A stretch of DNA of 64,000 nucleotides from Flavobacterium branchiicola (GCF_018383905.1 NZ_JAGYWA010000006.1:310001-374000); one strand, 5' to 3'. Shown: positions 23,194 through 32,255, numbered from the stretch's first letter. Numbers and translations are program-made. The notes: generated by a model not told the origin, from the sequence alone.

Positions 23194-24507
23194 ATGGGAA
23201 TTTTTAAAATCGAAGGAGGTATTCCTTTAAAAGGAGAAATCACTCCACAAGGAGCAAAAAATGAGGCATTACAAATTTTATGTGCCGTGCTTCTAACAGG
23301 AGAGAAAGTAAAAATTAATAATATTCCTGATATTATAGACATCAATAAATTAATCACTTTGTTGGGTAATTTAGGGGTGAAAATTCAACGCAATGAACCA
23401 AGTTCAATCACTTTTCAGGCTGATGAGGTTAATGTTGGATATTTAGAAACTGAAGCTTTCAAAAAAGAAGGTGGAGCACTTCGTGGTTCTATTATGATTG
23501 TTGGACCGCTTTTGGCTCGTTTCGGAAAAGGATATATTCCAAAACCGGGAGGAGATAAAATTGGTCGTCGTAGATTAGATACGCACTTTGAAGGTTTTAT
23601 TAACCTTGGAGCAAAATTCAGATACAACAGAGAAGATCACTTTTATGGTGTTGAGTCTCCTGAAGGAGGTTTAACAGGTACAGATATGTTATTAGACGAA
23701 GCATCTGTAACTGGAACAGCAAACATTGTTATGGCTGCAGTTTTGGCAAAAGGAATTACGACAGTTTACAATGCTGCTTGTGAGCCTTACTTGCAACAGT
23801 TATGCAAAATGTTGAACTCTATGGGAGCCAAAATCACTGGAGTTGGTTCTAACTTATTAACTATCGAAGGTGTTGAAAGCCTTGGTGGATGTGAGCACAG
23901 AATTTTACCGGATATGATCGAAATTGGTTCTTGGATTGGTCTTGCGGCTATGACAAAAAGTGAAATTACAATCAAAAATGTAAGCTGGGAAAATTTAGGT
24001 TTGATTCCGAATACTTTTAGAAAATTAGGTATTACAATCGAAAAACGTAACGACGATATTTACATTCCTGCTCATAAAGACGGATACGAAGTAAAAACAG
24101 ATATCGATGGTTCTATCCTTACAATTGCAGATGCACCTTGGCCAGGATTTACTCCAGATTTATTAAGTATCGTTTTGGTTGTGGCAACTCAGGCAAAAGG
24201 AGATGTTTTAATTCATCAAAAAATGTTCGAAAGTCGTTTATTCTTCGTGGATAAATTAATTGATATGGGAGCAAAAATCATGTTATGTGACCCGCACAGA
24301 GCGGTGGTTATGGGGCATAATTTTGAGTCTCAACTAAAAGCGACAACAATGTCTTCTCCTGATATTCGTGCAGGAATCTCATTATTGATCGCAGCGCTTT
24401 CTGCAAAAGGAACAAGTACAATCCAGAATATCGAACAAATCGACCGTGGATACGAGCGTATCGATGAGCGTTTAAGAGCAATTGGAGCAAAAATTGTAAG
24501 AGCCTAA
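23194..24507 (+). CDS. murA: UDP-N-acetylglucosamine 1-carboxyvinyltransferase
   Basis: 437 residues, full length. EPSP-synthase-like double domain: GGIPLKGEITPQGAKNEALQ at the start, catalytic loop IPKPGGDKIGRRRLDTHFEG, then GTANIVMAAVLAKG, DMIEIGSWIG, SPDIRAGISLLIA and DRGYERIDERLRAIGA at the end. First committed step of peptidoglycan synthesis. The residue that is Cys115 in E. coli (GGC.IG), attacked by fosfomycin, is Asp121 here (GGDKIG). Cys-to-Asp enzymes are active and intrinsically fosfomycin-resistant in other bacteria. Co-directional with the DUF493/DUF4290 pair. Confidence 0.97.
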   Translation: MGIFKIEGGIPLKGEITPQGAKNEALQILCAVLLTGEKVKINNIPDIIDINKLITLLGNLGVKIQRNEPSSITFQADEVNVGYLETEAFKKEGGALRGSIMIVGPLLARFGKGYIPKPGGDKIGRRRLDTHFEGFINLGAKFRYNREDHFYGVESPEGGLTGTDMLLDEASVTGTANIVMAAVLAKGITTVYNAACEPYLQQLCKMLNSMGAKITGVGSNLLTIEGVESLGGCEHRILPDMIEIGSWIGLAAMTKSEITIKNVSWENLGLIPNTFRKLGITIEKRNDDIYIPAHKDGYEVKTDIDGSILTIADAPWPGFTPDLLSIVLVVATQAKGDVLIHQKMFESRLFFVDKLIDMGAKIMLCDPHRAVVMGHNFESQLKATTMSSPDIRAGISLLIAALSAKGTSTIQNIEQIDRGYERIDERLRAIGAKIVRA

Positions 24508-24521
24508 ATTGAAATAGCCAC

Positions 24522-24572
24522 GAATTCACGAATTATTTTTGATAATCTTTGAAGATTTAAATTCGTGAATTC
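24522..24572. repeat. Inverted repeat, terminator-like
   Basis: Perfect 13-bp arms GAATTCACGAATT (24522-24534) and AATTCGTGAATTC (24560-24572) around a 25-nt loop between murA and the CDF gene. Arms with this sequence look like a dispersed repeat rather than a classic terminator (no T run). Confidence 0.6.
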
Positions 24573-24587
24573 TTGGAAAAAAAATAG

Positions 24588-25475
24588 ATGTCCGTTATGA
24601 CAAACGAACAAAAAGCTATAAAAGCTACATACTTTAGTATAGTTGGAAACACCTGCTTAGCCCTTGTAAAAGGTTTAGCAGGTTTTTTTGGCAATTCTTA
24701 CGCCTTGATTGCAGATGCAATTGAGTCAACAACCGATATTTTTTCGTCTTTTCTGGTCTTATTCGGAATCAAGTATTCTAATAAACCTGCCGATGAAAAT
24801 CACCCTTACGGTCATGGTCGTGCAGAACCTTTAATTACTTTTTTGGTAGTTGGATTTTTAATTACTTCGGCAACTATTATTGGTTACGAAAGTATTGCGA
24901 ATATCAGGGTTTCTCATGATTTGCCTAAATCCTGGACCTTATATGTTTTGGGAGCTATTATTATCTGGAAAGAATATTCATTCCGACTAGTAATGAAACG
25001 CAGCAAGCAAACTAATAGTTCTGCTTTAGCTGCCGATGCCTGGCACCATCGTAGTGATGCCATAACTTCGGTAGCGGCGTTTATCGGAATTACGATTGCG
25101 CTCGTTATGGGTAAAGGTTATGAATCTGCTGATGACTGGGCGGCACTTTTTGCTGCTTTTTTTATTCTTTATAATAGTTATAAGATTTTCAGGCCGGCAC
25201 TCGGTGAAATCATGGATGAAAATTTAAATGATGATCTAGTTGAAGAAATTCGCGTAAAAGCATTGTTGGTACCAGGAATTCTTGGAACCGAGAAATGTTT
25301 TATCCGCAAAGCAGGAATGCGTTATCACGTAGATCTTCATGCCATAGTTTCGGCTAAAATTTCGGTAAAAGAAGGACATGAATTGTCACACAAATTGCAA
25401 GATAAATTAAAAGAAGAAATCCCGGAACTCGGAAATGTGTTGATTCATATCGAGCCAGATGATTATCATTCTTAA
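24588..25475 (+). CDS. Cation diffusion facilitator (FieF-like) transporter
   Basis: 295 residues with six membrane segments (e.g. ATYFSIVGNTCLALVKGLAG) and a C-terminal ferredoxin-like cytoplasmic domain (~215-290, GILGTEKCFIRKAGMRYHVD). Two metal-site motifs: ALIADAIESTTDIFSS in helix 2 and LAADAWHHRSDAITS in helix 5 (DxxxD and HxxxD-type). A proton-coupled Zn/Fe/Mn exporter; metal not predictable. An octamer array starts at the base after the stop. Confidence 0.94.
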   Translation: MSVMTNEQKAIKATYFSIVGNTCLALVKGLAGFFGNSYALIADAIESTTDIFSSFLVLFGIKYSNKPADENHPYGHGRAEPLITFLVVGFLITSATIIGYESIANIRVSHDLPKSWTLYVLGAIIIWKEYSFRLVMKRSKQTNSSALAADAWHHRSDAITSVAAFIGITIALVMGKGYESADDWAALFAAFFILYNSYKIFRPALGEIMDENLNDDLVEEIRVKALLVPGILGTEKCFIRKAGMRYHVDLHAIVSAKISVKEGHELSHKLQDKLKEEIPELGNVLIHIEPDDYHS

Positions 25476-25515
25476 AGGTTCAAAGGGGCAAAGGTTCTAA
25501 GGTACTAAGGTTTTC
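25476..25515. repeat. Octamer array, CTAAG type, at the CDF stop codon
   Basis: Units AGGTTCAA, AGGGGCAA, AGGTTCTA, AGGTACTA, AGGTTTTC, in exact register and starting at the first base after TAA. Opposed to the array at 25705-25749. Confidence 0.85.
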
Positions 25516-25576
25516 CTTTGATAACGCTTGTCAGGCTGAGCGAAGTCGAAGCCCTCGCAAAGTGTAGTACAAAAAT

Positions 25577-25642
25577 AAAAAAATCCGCTTAAATCTGTGA
25601 AATCTGCGTAAAACCAGACCACAATTTAAGCGGTTTTTTTAT
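25577..25642 (+). terminator. Terminator-like hairpin of the CDF gene
   Basis: CCGCTTAAAT pairs with ATTTAAGCGG across a ~29-nt loop; T run after the right arm. Located between opposed octamer arrays. Confidence 0.6.
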
Positions 25643-25676
25643 TTTAAACTATGAGATTTACTCTTATAAACATAAC

Positions 25677-25694
25677 CTTTGGTTTTAACCAAAG
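25677..25694. repeat. Short palindrome
   Basis: CTTTGGTT-TT-AACCAAAG. Same turn sequence as the palindromes at 20802-20859. Confidence 0.7.
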
Positions 25695-25704
25695 CGGAGT
25701 TTAG

Positions 25705-25749
25705 AAAAAACTTAGAATCTTAGCATCTCAGAACCTCAGCACCTTTCCT
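25705..25749. repeat. Octamer array, CTAAG type, at the DUF5686 stop codon
   Basis: On the minus strand, directly after the TAA of the DUF5686 gene: AGGAAAGG, TGCTGAGG, TTCTGAGA, TGCTAAGA, TTCTAAGT. Points toward, and can pair with, the array at 25476-25515. Confidence 0.85.
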
Positions 25750-28239
25750 TTAATCCAACACATTCAAAATCTTCAAACCAAACACAACACCATTTTGCTG
25801 AATTCCGCTTTGGTATGAATGAACATAATCTATTCTGAAGAATTTAAATTTTCCGAACCCAAGATTGTCTAGACCAACTGTAAACTCAGAATAAGGCTTT
25901 TTATCCGGAATTGCCAAAGCGTGAAATCCTATATTCATTGTCGATTTTAAAAGATTTATCAACGGAATTTTATTGGTTACAAATCCCATGTCATTATGTT
26001 CCAGATGCATTTCAAAATAGCTGTTATTTGTACTGTTAGCATAATAAGGCATTAGGTTGAAAACATTTAGATAACGATCAGTTGTGCCTATGTGAGTTTG
26101 GTTTCCGTTAAAATGTCTGTAATCGATAAAAGAAATATTTTCGGCATTAAAGAATTTTCCACCTCTAAAATTCATTCCCAGAATTCCTTTGTTTCCTAAG
26201 GACAAATCATATTGTACGGAAGCACCGATTCTTTCAAATTCATATTTCTTTTCGCTGGCAGCAAAAGCTTTTTCAATAGCCAGAAAGAGCGTTGGGTATT
26301 TATCATTTTTAAAATTATATCTTCCGTCAGGACGGGAAATATATTTATTTCCAAAATCGATTCGGGCGGTCAAAGCCGCTTTAAATAAATGATGAGGATC
26401 AAAAGCCGGAGTTGTAAAATCATTTGGTGCCAGCGGATTGTTGGAGGAATAAATATCATCTTTTTTAAAGAAAGAATAATCCGTTGTATTAAACAATGGT
26501 TTTCGTTGTTCGTAAGCTACTTTTGCATTTAGATTTATTCCGTTTGCCACATCTTGCGAATAATTGATCTGAGCAAATTCTAAATTGTAAAGTTTCATAT
26601 AATTGTCTTTAAAAAACAATGAACTTATAGAATTGACAAAGTTACTTATTGGTTGAGCACTATTAAATTGAGCAACTTTTGTTCCGCCCGAAGCCCAAAT
26701 TGTAGCATAATTTATATTGTTGAATTTGTGACTGAACTCGCCCGTAACGCGAAAACGTTCATCCGAGAAACCATAATTAAATGTTGTACTTATAGAAGTA
26801 CGGGTTCCTTTTTCTTCATTCCATTTTTTAAATGAAAAACCAGAATCAAGATTAAATCCCTGTACCGTATTGAAACTTAATGAAGAAAGATTCAGTAAGC
26901 CGTTATACTCAAAAGAGTATTTTTTGAAAGTGTTTTTATATTCGTAACCCATAATGATATCCAATATTTTAAACTTATTGGTTTTGGCATCTATAGAATC
27001 AGTATATTTCTGAGACTTTCTTATGGTTTGTAAACTGTCTTTTTTAGTATAATCATTGCTTTCCTCAATCGTTAAAGGAATGGGTCTGATTTGATTCCAG
27101 AAAGCATCATCTTTTTTATTTGCGTCGGCTTCAAAAGCTACAATTTCATTGCCAAATGTTTTCTTTTCAAAAGAAGCCGGAAACTCATAATTCGAATAAA
27201 CATAATTGAATTTTCCGGAAAACTTTACACCAAAAGCACCGGCATTAAAAGAAAGAGTCTGTGCATTTTTTGACCATACTTTATTTTTAGTGTTATAGCT
27301 GAAACTCTGCTTTAAGTTCATAGTTTCAGTAAATTCATTTTTCATTCTATACCCTTTTATGTCCAAATCGATGGCATAAATGGCAAAACTATCATCGACT
27401 ATGTAAATGTAACCTTCAAAAACAGGTTCTTTATCACGTTTTGGTGTGACTTTAATTTTATTAATTTGCTGATTATTGTCGTCAAAAAAAGTACTTTCTA
27501 GTTTGTATTTGTAGTAATTGAAAGCATTATCTGCGATCGGAGAGATAAGGTTAATGTTGAATTCTAATGTATTGTCATAAAAATCATAAGTCGATAAAGT
27601 AGCTGTATTATAACTAAATCCTTTATTGTTTCCTGAAACTTTAGAAGCAATGATTTTCTCTTTTAATTTTCCGGGTTTTTCGAAAGAAATTTTCGAAATC
27701 GTTTCTGATAAATATAAAATTCCGGTTCCGGTCGAGTCTAAATTTGAAGCCATTTCCTCGCCGATATCGACCTTCAATCCCATTATTTTCTTTGGAAGAT
27801 CTTTTATTTTAAACATTCCTTTGGAGTAAAAATCGGCAGTGTAACGTGCTGTTTTTTCAGAATTGTCTTTTTTATTTGCAATTGCACTTTTTATAATTGC
27901 ATTTGCAGGATTGTTTTTGGGATCAATAACCACTTCATTCAATGCAAAACTTTCTTCCTGCAGTACAATGTTTAATGTCACGGTTTTTGAATCTGCTGAA
28001 ACAGTCGATTTTTGAGTTTTAAAACCCAAATATTGAAAAACGATTCGGTTTTTACCAATCTCTTTTACGTTGAGTTGATATTTTCCCTGTTCGTTAGAAG
28101 TTGTTCCTGTATAAGTGTTTTCTTCAAAAACGGAAACGAAAGGCAAAGGATTTCCTTTTTCGTCTGTAATTGTGCCTTTGATTTGCGCAAAGGTTGAAAT
28201 TGAAAAAAATAAAAAGGCAAATAAAGTATAGTTTTTCAT
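25750..28239 (-). CDS. DUF5686/carboxypeptidase-regulatory-like outer-membrane protein
   Basis: 829 residues from ATG 28239, chosen because the signal peptide starts there (KNYTLFAFLFFSISTFAQ). Residues ~20-105 form a carboxypeptidase-regulatory-like beta-sandwich (IKGTITDEKGNPLPFVSVF). The remainder is the DUF5686 barrel-like region with many alternating strands, ending in VVFGLKILNVLD. Although it resembles TonB receptors at the N-terminus, no plug is visible, so it is not a receptor. Common in Flavobacteriaceae; role unknown, possibly envelope biogenesis. Confidence 0.9.
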   Translation of the reverse strand: MKNYTLFAFLFFSISTFAQIKGTITDEKGNPLPFVSVFEENTYTGTTSNEQGKYQLNVKEIGKNRIVFQYLGFKTQKSTVSADSKTVTLNIVLQEESFALNEVVIDPKNNPANAIIKSAIANKKDNSEKTARYTADFYSKGMFKIKDLPKKIMGLKVDIGEEMASNLDSTGTGILYLSETISKISFEKPGKLKEKIIASKVSGNNKGFSYNTATLSTYDFYDNTLEFNINLISPIADNAFNYYKYKLESTFFDDNNQQINKIKVTPKRDKEPVFEGYIYIVDDSFAIYAIDLDIKGYRMKNEFTETMNLKQSFSYNTKNKVWSKNAQTLSFNAGAFGVKFSGKFNYVYSNYEFPASFEKKTFGNEIVAFEADANKKDDAFWNQIRPIPLTIEESNDYTKKDSLQTIRKSQKYTDSIDAKTNKFKILDIIMGYEYKNTFKKYSFEYNGLLNLSSLSFNTVQGFNLDSGFSFKKWNEEKGTRTSISTTFNYGFSDERFRVTGEFSHKFNNINYATIWASGGTKVAQFNSAQPISNFVNSISSLFFKDNYMKLYNLEFAQINYSQDVANGINLNAKVAYEQRKPLFNTTDYSFFKKDDIYSSNNPLAPNDFTTPAFDPHHLFKAALTARIDFGNKYISRPDGRYNFKNDKYPTLFLAIEKAFAASEKKYEFERIGASVQYDLSLGNKGILGMNFRGGKFFNAENISFIDYRHFNGNQTHIGTTDRYLNVFNLMPYYANSTNNSYFEMHLEHNDMGFVTNKIPLINLLKSTMNIGFHALAIPDKKPYSEFTVGLDNLGFGKFKFFRIDYVHSYQSGIQQNGVVFGLKILNVLD

Positions 28240-28309
28240 GAAAGTGGTTTCTCTCACAAAAATAAAATAACTTAAAAATGAGCTTATTAATAATTTGTTA
28301 AATAACGTT

Positions 28310-28723
28310 TTACAAAAAAGACTGAATAGCTAATTCGTAGCTTTTTAAGCCAAAACCTAAAATAACACCTTTTGCATTTCCGGACAAATACGATTGATGT
28401 CTGAAGCTTTCACGCGCATAAGTATTTGAAATATGAACTTCGATTACGGGAGTTGTAACGGCTTTCATCGCGTCGCCCAAACCTATAGAAGTGTGCGTAT
28501 AAGCACCGGCATTTAAAATAATTCCATCAAAAGTAAAACCACATTCCTGAATTTTTCCAATCAATTCGCCTTCTATATTACTTTGGTAATAAGAAAGTTC
28601 AATGTTTGGAAATTTTTGCTGCAACGTTTCAAAATAATCTTCAAAAGTCTGACTTCCGTAAACTTCCGGTTCTCTTTTTCCTAAAAGATTTAAATTGGGT
28701 CCGTTGATAATGCAGATTTTCAT
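28310..28723 (-). CDS. aroQ: Type II 3-dehydroquinate dehydratase
   Basis: 137 residues, slightly short of the usual ~145-150. INGPNLNLLGKREPEVYGSQ carries the mobile loop with catalytic Arg and Tyr. NAGAYTHTSIGLGDAM, the IEVHISNTYARE block and GLKSYELAI complete the flavodoxin-like fold. It converts 3-dehydroquinate to 3-dehydroshikimate. Stands alone on the minus strand downstream of an outer-membrane barrel gene with its own terminator. Confidence 0.96.
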   Translation of the reverse strand: MKICIINGPNLNLLGKREPEVYGSQTFEDYFETLQQKFPNIELSYYQSNIEGELIGKIQECGFTFDGIILNAGAYTHTSIGLGDAMKAVTTPVIEVHISNTYARESFRHQSYLSGNAKGVILGFGLKSYELAIQSFL

Positions 28724-28781
28724 AAATGGTTTTAATTTTAATTAGAGTGATTTGAACTCATTTTTCAAGAAGTGTAAAAAT

Positions 28782-28815
28782 AAAAAAACCGTTCTAATTA
28801 ATAGAACGGTTTTTA
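28782..28815 (-). terminator. Terminator of the outer-membrane barrel gene
   Basis: AAAAACCGTTCT and AGAACGGTTTTT, 12-bp perfect stem with a 7-nt loop; T run in the leftward direction. Confidence 0.9.
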
Positions 28816-28835
28816 TAAAACTATGTGATATTCTT

Positions 28836-29393
28836 TTAGAACATGAATCCTGCAGAAATTTGAAATACTGAGTTTTTGATATCAGCATTTTTAGAAGCGT
28901 CTGTCAAACCTAAGCCGTAGCGACCTTGTAAAAAGATGCTCTCTGTAAGTTTTACTCCTAATCCGGCGTTAACACCAAACTCGAAAGTTTCACCATTTTT
29001 AACATCGAAGTCGTTTCTTTCGCTAACTAAAAAAGAAGCTTGTGGACCAACTTCCAGACTTATTGTTTTATTTAAATAAAATTTTGCCATAACCGGAATA
29101 GCGATATATCCTAATTCGTTTTTAATGTCTTCGCTAACATCACTAAATTTATATGATGCTCCAGTAGTAGAGTACAAAAGCTCTGGTTGTATAGAAAATT
29201 TCTCTAATAATTTTACTTCTGCAACCAAACCAGCATGAAAACTTGTAATTCCGTCTTTATTAATTTGATCTGGAAAATCTCCCGTTTGACTAGCAAAGTT
29301 AACCCCTGCCTTAACTCCTAATTTTAACAATTGTGCGTGTACTGTAGCAGATGTTGCAAGGCAAAATGCAGCTACTAAAAGTATCTTTTTCAT
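28836..29393 (-). CDS. Outer-membrane beta-barrel (porin-family) protein 1
   Basis: 185 residues: signal peptide (MKKILLVAAFCLATSATVHA), then eight-strand-barrel sequence with KLGVKAGVNFASQTGDFPDQ, FSIQPELLYSTTGASYKF, IAIPVMAKFYLNK, SLEVGPQASFLVS and a terminal Phe. It shares these blocks with the two proteins at 29977-30552 and 30690-31277 but is on the opposite strand. Such PorT/OmpA-like small barrels are abundant in the phylum; role unknown. Confidence 0.87.
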   Translation of the reverse strand: MKKILLVAAFCLATSATVHAQLLKLGVKAGVNFASQTGDFPDQINKDGITSFHAGLVAEVKLLEKFSIQPELLYSTTGASYKFSDVSEDIKNELGYIAIPVMAKFYLNKTISLEVGPQASFLVSERNDFDVKNGETFEFGVNAGLGVKLTESIFLQGRYGLGLTDASKNADIKNSVFQISAGFMF

Positions 29394-29976
29394 AAAAAGG
29401 TTTTTAAAAATTGGTATTTATAAAATGTTATCTACAGGTCAAAACTACATTTTTTTAGATTTATTGTTTTATAACTTCCTTTATATAATTATTAAAATTG
29501 ACACTTTTTTATTTGTCTTTAGGTAGCGAATGTTGATGATTTTCTTTTAATTGTTTGAAAATCAGTTGTTTATTTGTAGTCTAATTCTGTCTTATTTATT
29601 TAAGGCTTTTTTTGATTTCAATTATTTTTTAATCAGTATAGTCTTATTTTTAAATTTAAATTTCGAATAATAAATAATAAGAAAAGTTGTTCTTAGCTGC
29701 TTCTGATGGTTTTGGCAATACTAGAAATATCGACTTAAGTTAGTTTAAACGAATCAAAGAAAAATTGTTAATAAGCTTGATTTATACATAGTTAATATGA
29801 ATAGTAAAATAAGATATGTCTGGAAAAATCTACGTATAAATTATTTAAAGATTTAAAGGAGTACTAAACGAGATTTTGATTATTGGGAGTACTAATTTAT
29901 TTGTTAAAATAAAAGTGTTTTTTTAAGCAGTATATTTTTATATTTGGCTCAATTAATTTAATCCTAAACAAAAAAA
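29394..29976. other. 583-bp A+T-rich gap between divergent barrel genes
   Basis: Holds the promoters of two divergent outer-membrane protein genes. No coding frame of note on either strand and no strong hairpin. Unusually long for this window; long A/T tracts suggest regulatory or structural use, or a decayed gene with no recognisable remnant. Confidence 0.5.
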
Positions 29977-30552
29977 ATGAAAAAAATTATTTTATCTGCG
30001 ATTGCAGTAATGGCTTTTGCATTTACGAATGCTCAGGAAACAAGATTTGGAGTAAAAGGAGGTCTTAATATCACATCTTTTGCTGGAGGTAATTACTATG
30101 ATGCAAACTCTTTGGTAGGTTTTCAAGTTGGAGGTTTTGCCGAGATTAAAGTTATTGAGAGATTGTCTATTCAGCCAGAGCTTTTATTTTCTACTCAAGG
30201 TGCTCAGCTTAAATTTGGTAATAGCGATTTTGATACTAAACTAAATTATATCAACGTACCTGTTTTAGCTAAATTTTATATCACTAAACAATTTACTGCT
30301 GAAGCTGGACCACAATTAGGATTTTTAGTTTCTGCGAAAAGCGAAGGAGAAGATGTTAAAGATGGTTTTAAATCTGTTGATACAGGATTTAATTTTGGAG
30401 TTGGATACAACTTTACTGATAATTTTTCAGTAAATGCTCGTTATACTGTAGGTTTGTCTAATATAGCAGATAATGATGCTGAGACTTGGGACGATTATTA
30501 CGATAGCCCAAAAAACAGTGTTTTTGCAGTAACTTTAGGTTATAAATTCTAA
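29977..30552 (+). CDS. Outer-membrane beta-barrel (porin-family) protein 2
   Basis: 191 residues. Signal peptide KKIILSAIAVMAFAFTNAQ, then TRFGVKGGLNITSF, VGGFAEIKVIERLSIQPELL, LNYINVPVLAKFYITK, EAGPQLGFLVSAK, GVGYNFTDNFSVNARYTVGL and a Phe end. About two thirds identical, by eye, to the next gene, including the signal peptide, so a recent tandem duplication. Each copy has its own hairpin terminator. Confidence 0.88.
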   Translation: MKKIILSAIAVMAFAFTNAQETRFGVKGGLNITSFAGGNYYDANSLVGFQVGGFAEIKVIERLSIQPELLFSTQGAQLKFGNSDFDTKLNYINVPVLAKFYITKQFTAEAGPQLGFLVSAKSEGEDVKDGFKSVDTGFNFGVGYNFTDNFSVNARYTVGLSNIADNDAETWDDYYDSPKNSVFAVTLGYKF

Positions 30553-30576
30553 TATCTTCTTAGAATAAAATACTTT

Positions 30577-30607
30577 AAAACCTTCCTGATTCAGGAAGGT
30601 TTTTTTA
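30577..30607 (+). terminator. Rho-independent terminator
   Basis: CCTTCCTG and CAGGAAGG pair, followed by TTTTTTT, 25 bp after the barrel gene stop. Confidence 0.85.
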
Positions 30608-30689
30608 TAAGTAATATTTAAATAAAAAACACAACAATGCTATAGGAAAAAACTTATTTTTGTAAATGATAATTTAAATAAGATAAAAA

Positions 30690-31277
30690 ATGAAAAAAGT
30701 AATTTTATCTGCAATAGCAGTTATGGTATTTGGATTTTTGAATGCGCAATCGACCAGATATGGGGTAAAAGGCGGACTAAATGTTTCCAATTTTACAGGT
30801 TATCAGGAAGATGTCAAATCTTTAATAGGTTTTCATATTGGAGGTTTTGCGGAAATAAAGGTTGCGGAAAAATTTGCAATTCAGCCTGAATTTTTGTTTT
30901 CTACACAAGGAACAACAATTGAAGGTTTCAACGGAGATTCTAATACTACCGTAAAAGTGAATTATTTAAATATTCCGGTTCTGGCTAAATATTACATTAC
31001 AGATGCATTTTCTGTTGAAGCGGGACCTCAAATTGGCTTTTTACTTTCTGCCAAAGCCAGAGGTGAAGATGTTAGTGATATTTTTAAATCAACAGATTTT
31101 GGTTTCAATTTAGGATGTGGATATAATTTTACAGAAAACATTTCTATAAATGCTCGTTACACTATTGGTTTAACAGATGCAAATGATACTTCTGATGAAT
31201 CTCAGGATTATCCTGATTTGTATAATGCAAACTTTAAAAACAGCAATTTTGCATTTTCATTAGCATACAAATTCTAA
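30690..31277 (+). CDS. Outer-membrane beta-barrel (porin-family) protein 3
   Basis: 195 residues. Near-copy of the preceding gene (signal peptide KKVILSAIAVMVFGFLNAQ; TRYGVKGGLNVSNF; EAGPQIGFLLSAKARGEDV; CGYNFTENISINARYTIGL). The differences are concentrated in the predicted extracellular loops, as expected for duplicated barrels under different ligand or phage pressure; this last point is inference. Confidence 0.88.
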   Translation: MKKVILSAIAVMVFGFLNAQSTRYGVKGGLNVSNFTGYQEDVKSLIGFHIGGFAEIKVAEKFAIQPEFLFSTQGTTIEGFNGDSNTTVKVNYLNIPVLAKYYITDAFSVEAGPQIGFLLSAKARGEDVSDIFKSTDFGFNLGCGYNFTENISINARYTIGLTDANDTSDESQDYPDLYNANFKNSNFAFSLAYKF

Positions 31278-31297
31278 TACTTTCTTTGTATAAAATA

Positions 31298-31332
31298 TTT
31301 AAAAACCTTCCTGACTCGGGCAGGTTTTTTTA
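31298..31332 (+). terminator. Rho-independent terminator
   Basis: AAAAACCT and AGGTTTTT with an imperfect inner stem (CCTG/CGGG side). It is a degraded copy of the terminator at 30577-30607, in line with the gene duplication. It overlaps an in-frame upstream ATG of xerD, which argues against that start. Confidence 0.75.
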
Positions 31333-31358
31333 TGCTAAAAATGTTTTACTTTGTAAAT

Positions 31359-32255
31359 ATGAAATGGAGTAATTATATAAAAGATTATCAGTCGTATCTG
31401 CGCATAGAAAGAGGTTTGTCTAAAAATACGATCGAAAATTATAGTTTTGATATCGAGCGTTTGTGTCTTTTTTTAGAAACAAATCAAATTGATGTTTCTC
31501 CTGTAAAAATTAAGGACGAAACCGTTCAGGAATTTATATATGCGGTTTCAAAAGAAGTAAATCCGAGATCGCAGGCGCGCATTATTTCGGGGCTTAAAAG
31601 CTTTTTTAATTATTTGGTTTTTGAAGATTACCGAAACGACAATCCGTTAGAATTAATAGAGACACCAAAAACGGGACGTAAATTGCCGGATACTTTAGCG
31701 GTAAGCGAAATTGATGCACTTATTGCCGCAATTGATTTAAGTACAAATGAAGGTGAGCGAAACAGAGCAATTTTAGAAACCTTATATGGATGTGGTTTGA
31801 GGGTTTCAGAATTAATTTCGCTTAAAATATCGGATCTGTTTTTTGAAGAAGGTTTTATTAAAATCACCGGTAAAGGAAATAAAGAAAGATTTGTTCCTAT
31901 CGGAAAACTGACTAAAAAATATATTGAGATTTACAAAAATGAAATCCGTTCTAATTTAATTATAAAGAAAGGTTTTGAGGATACTTTGTTTTTAAACAGA
32001 AGAGGTAACCAGCTTACCCGGGCTATGATATTTACTATTATAAAAGATCTCGCTGTTAAGGTAAGTTTAAAGAAAAATATTAGCCCGCATACGCTTCGTC
32101 ATTCTTTTGCAACTCACTTATTAGAAAACGGCGCAGATTTAAGATCCATTCAGTTAATGTTGGGACATGAGTCAATTACGACCACAGAAATTTATGTGCA
32201 TTTAGACAGAAGTTTCTTAAAAGAAGTGATGTATTCCTTTCACCCTCGAAAATAA
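31359..32255 (+). CDS. xerD: Site-specific tyrosine recombinase XerD
   Basis: 298 residues from ATG 31359, the length of E. coli XerD; an upstream ATG lies in the preceding terminator. N-terminal SAM-like domain (YLRIERGLSKNTIENYSFDI) and catalytic domain with Arg in GCGLRVSELISL, Lys in TGKGNKERFVP, His-x-x-Arg in HTLRHSFATHL, His in LMLGHESITTTEIYVHL and the Tyr nucleophile in the same block. Resolves chromosome dimers at dif together with XerC. No phage or integron context, so the housekeeping enzyme. Confidence 0.95.
   Translation: MKWSNYIKDYQSYLRIERGLSKNTIENYSFDIERLCLFLETNQIDVSPVKIKDETVQEFIYAVSKEVNPRSQARIISGLKSFFNYLVFEDYRNDNPLELIETPKTGRKLPDTLAVSEIDALIAAIDLSTNEGERNRAILETLYGCGLRVSELISLKISDLFFEEGFIKITGKGNKERFVPIGKLTKKYIEIYKNEIRSNLIIKKGFEDTLFLNRRGNQLTRAMIFTIIKDLAVKVSLKKNISPHTLRHSFATHLLENGADLRSIQLMLGHESITTTEIYVHLDRSFLKEVMYSFHPRK

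Noticed and set aside
25750..28239. TonB-dependent receptor
   Set aside because: Starts with a similar beta-sandwich, but no plug domain is visible; DUF5686 fits better.
29394..29976. Hidden small gene or RNA in the 583-bp gap
   Set aside because: No frame with credible codon use, no strong hairpin or terminator; left as unexplained regulatory DNA.
31359..32255. Phage or integron integrase
   Set aside because: Length, motif set and neighbourhood match housekeeping XerD; no phage genes or cassette array nearby.
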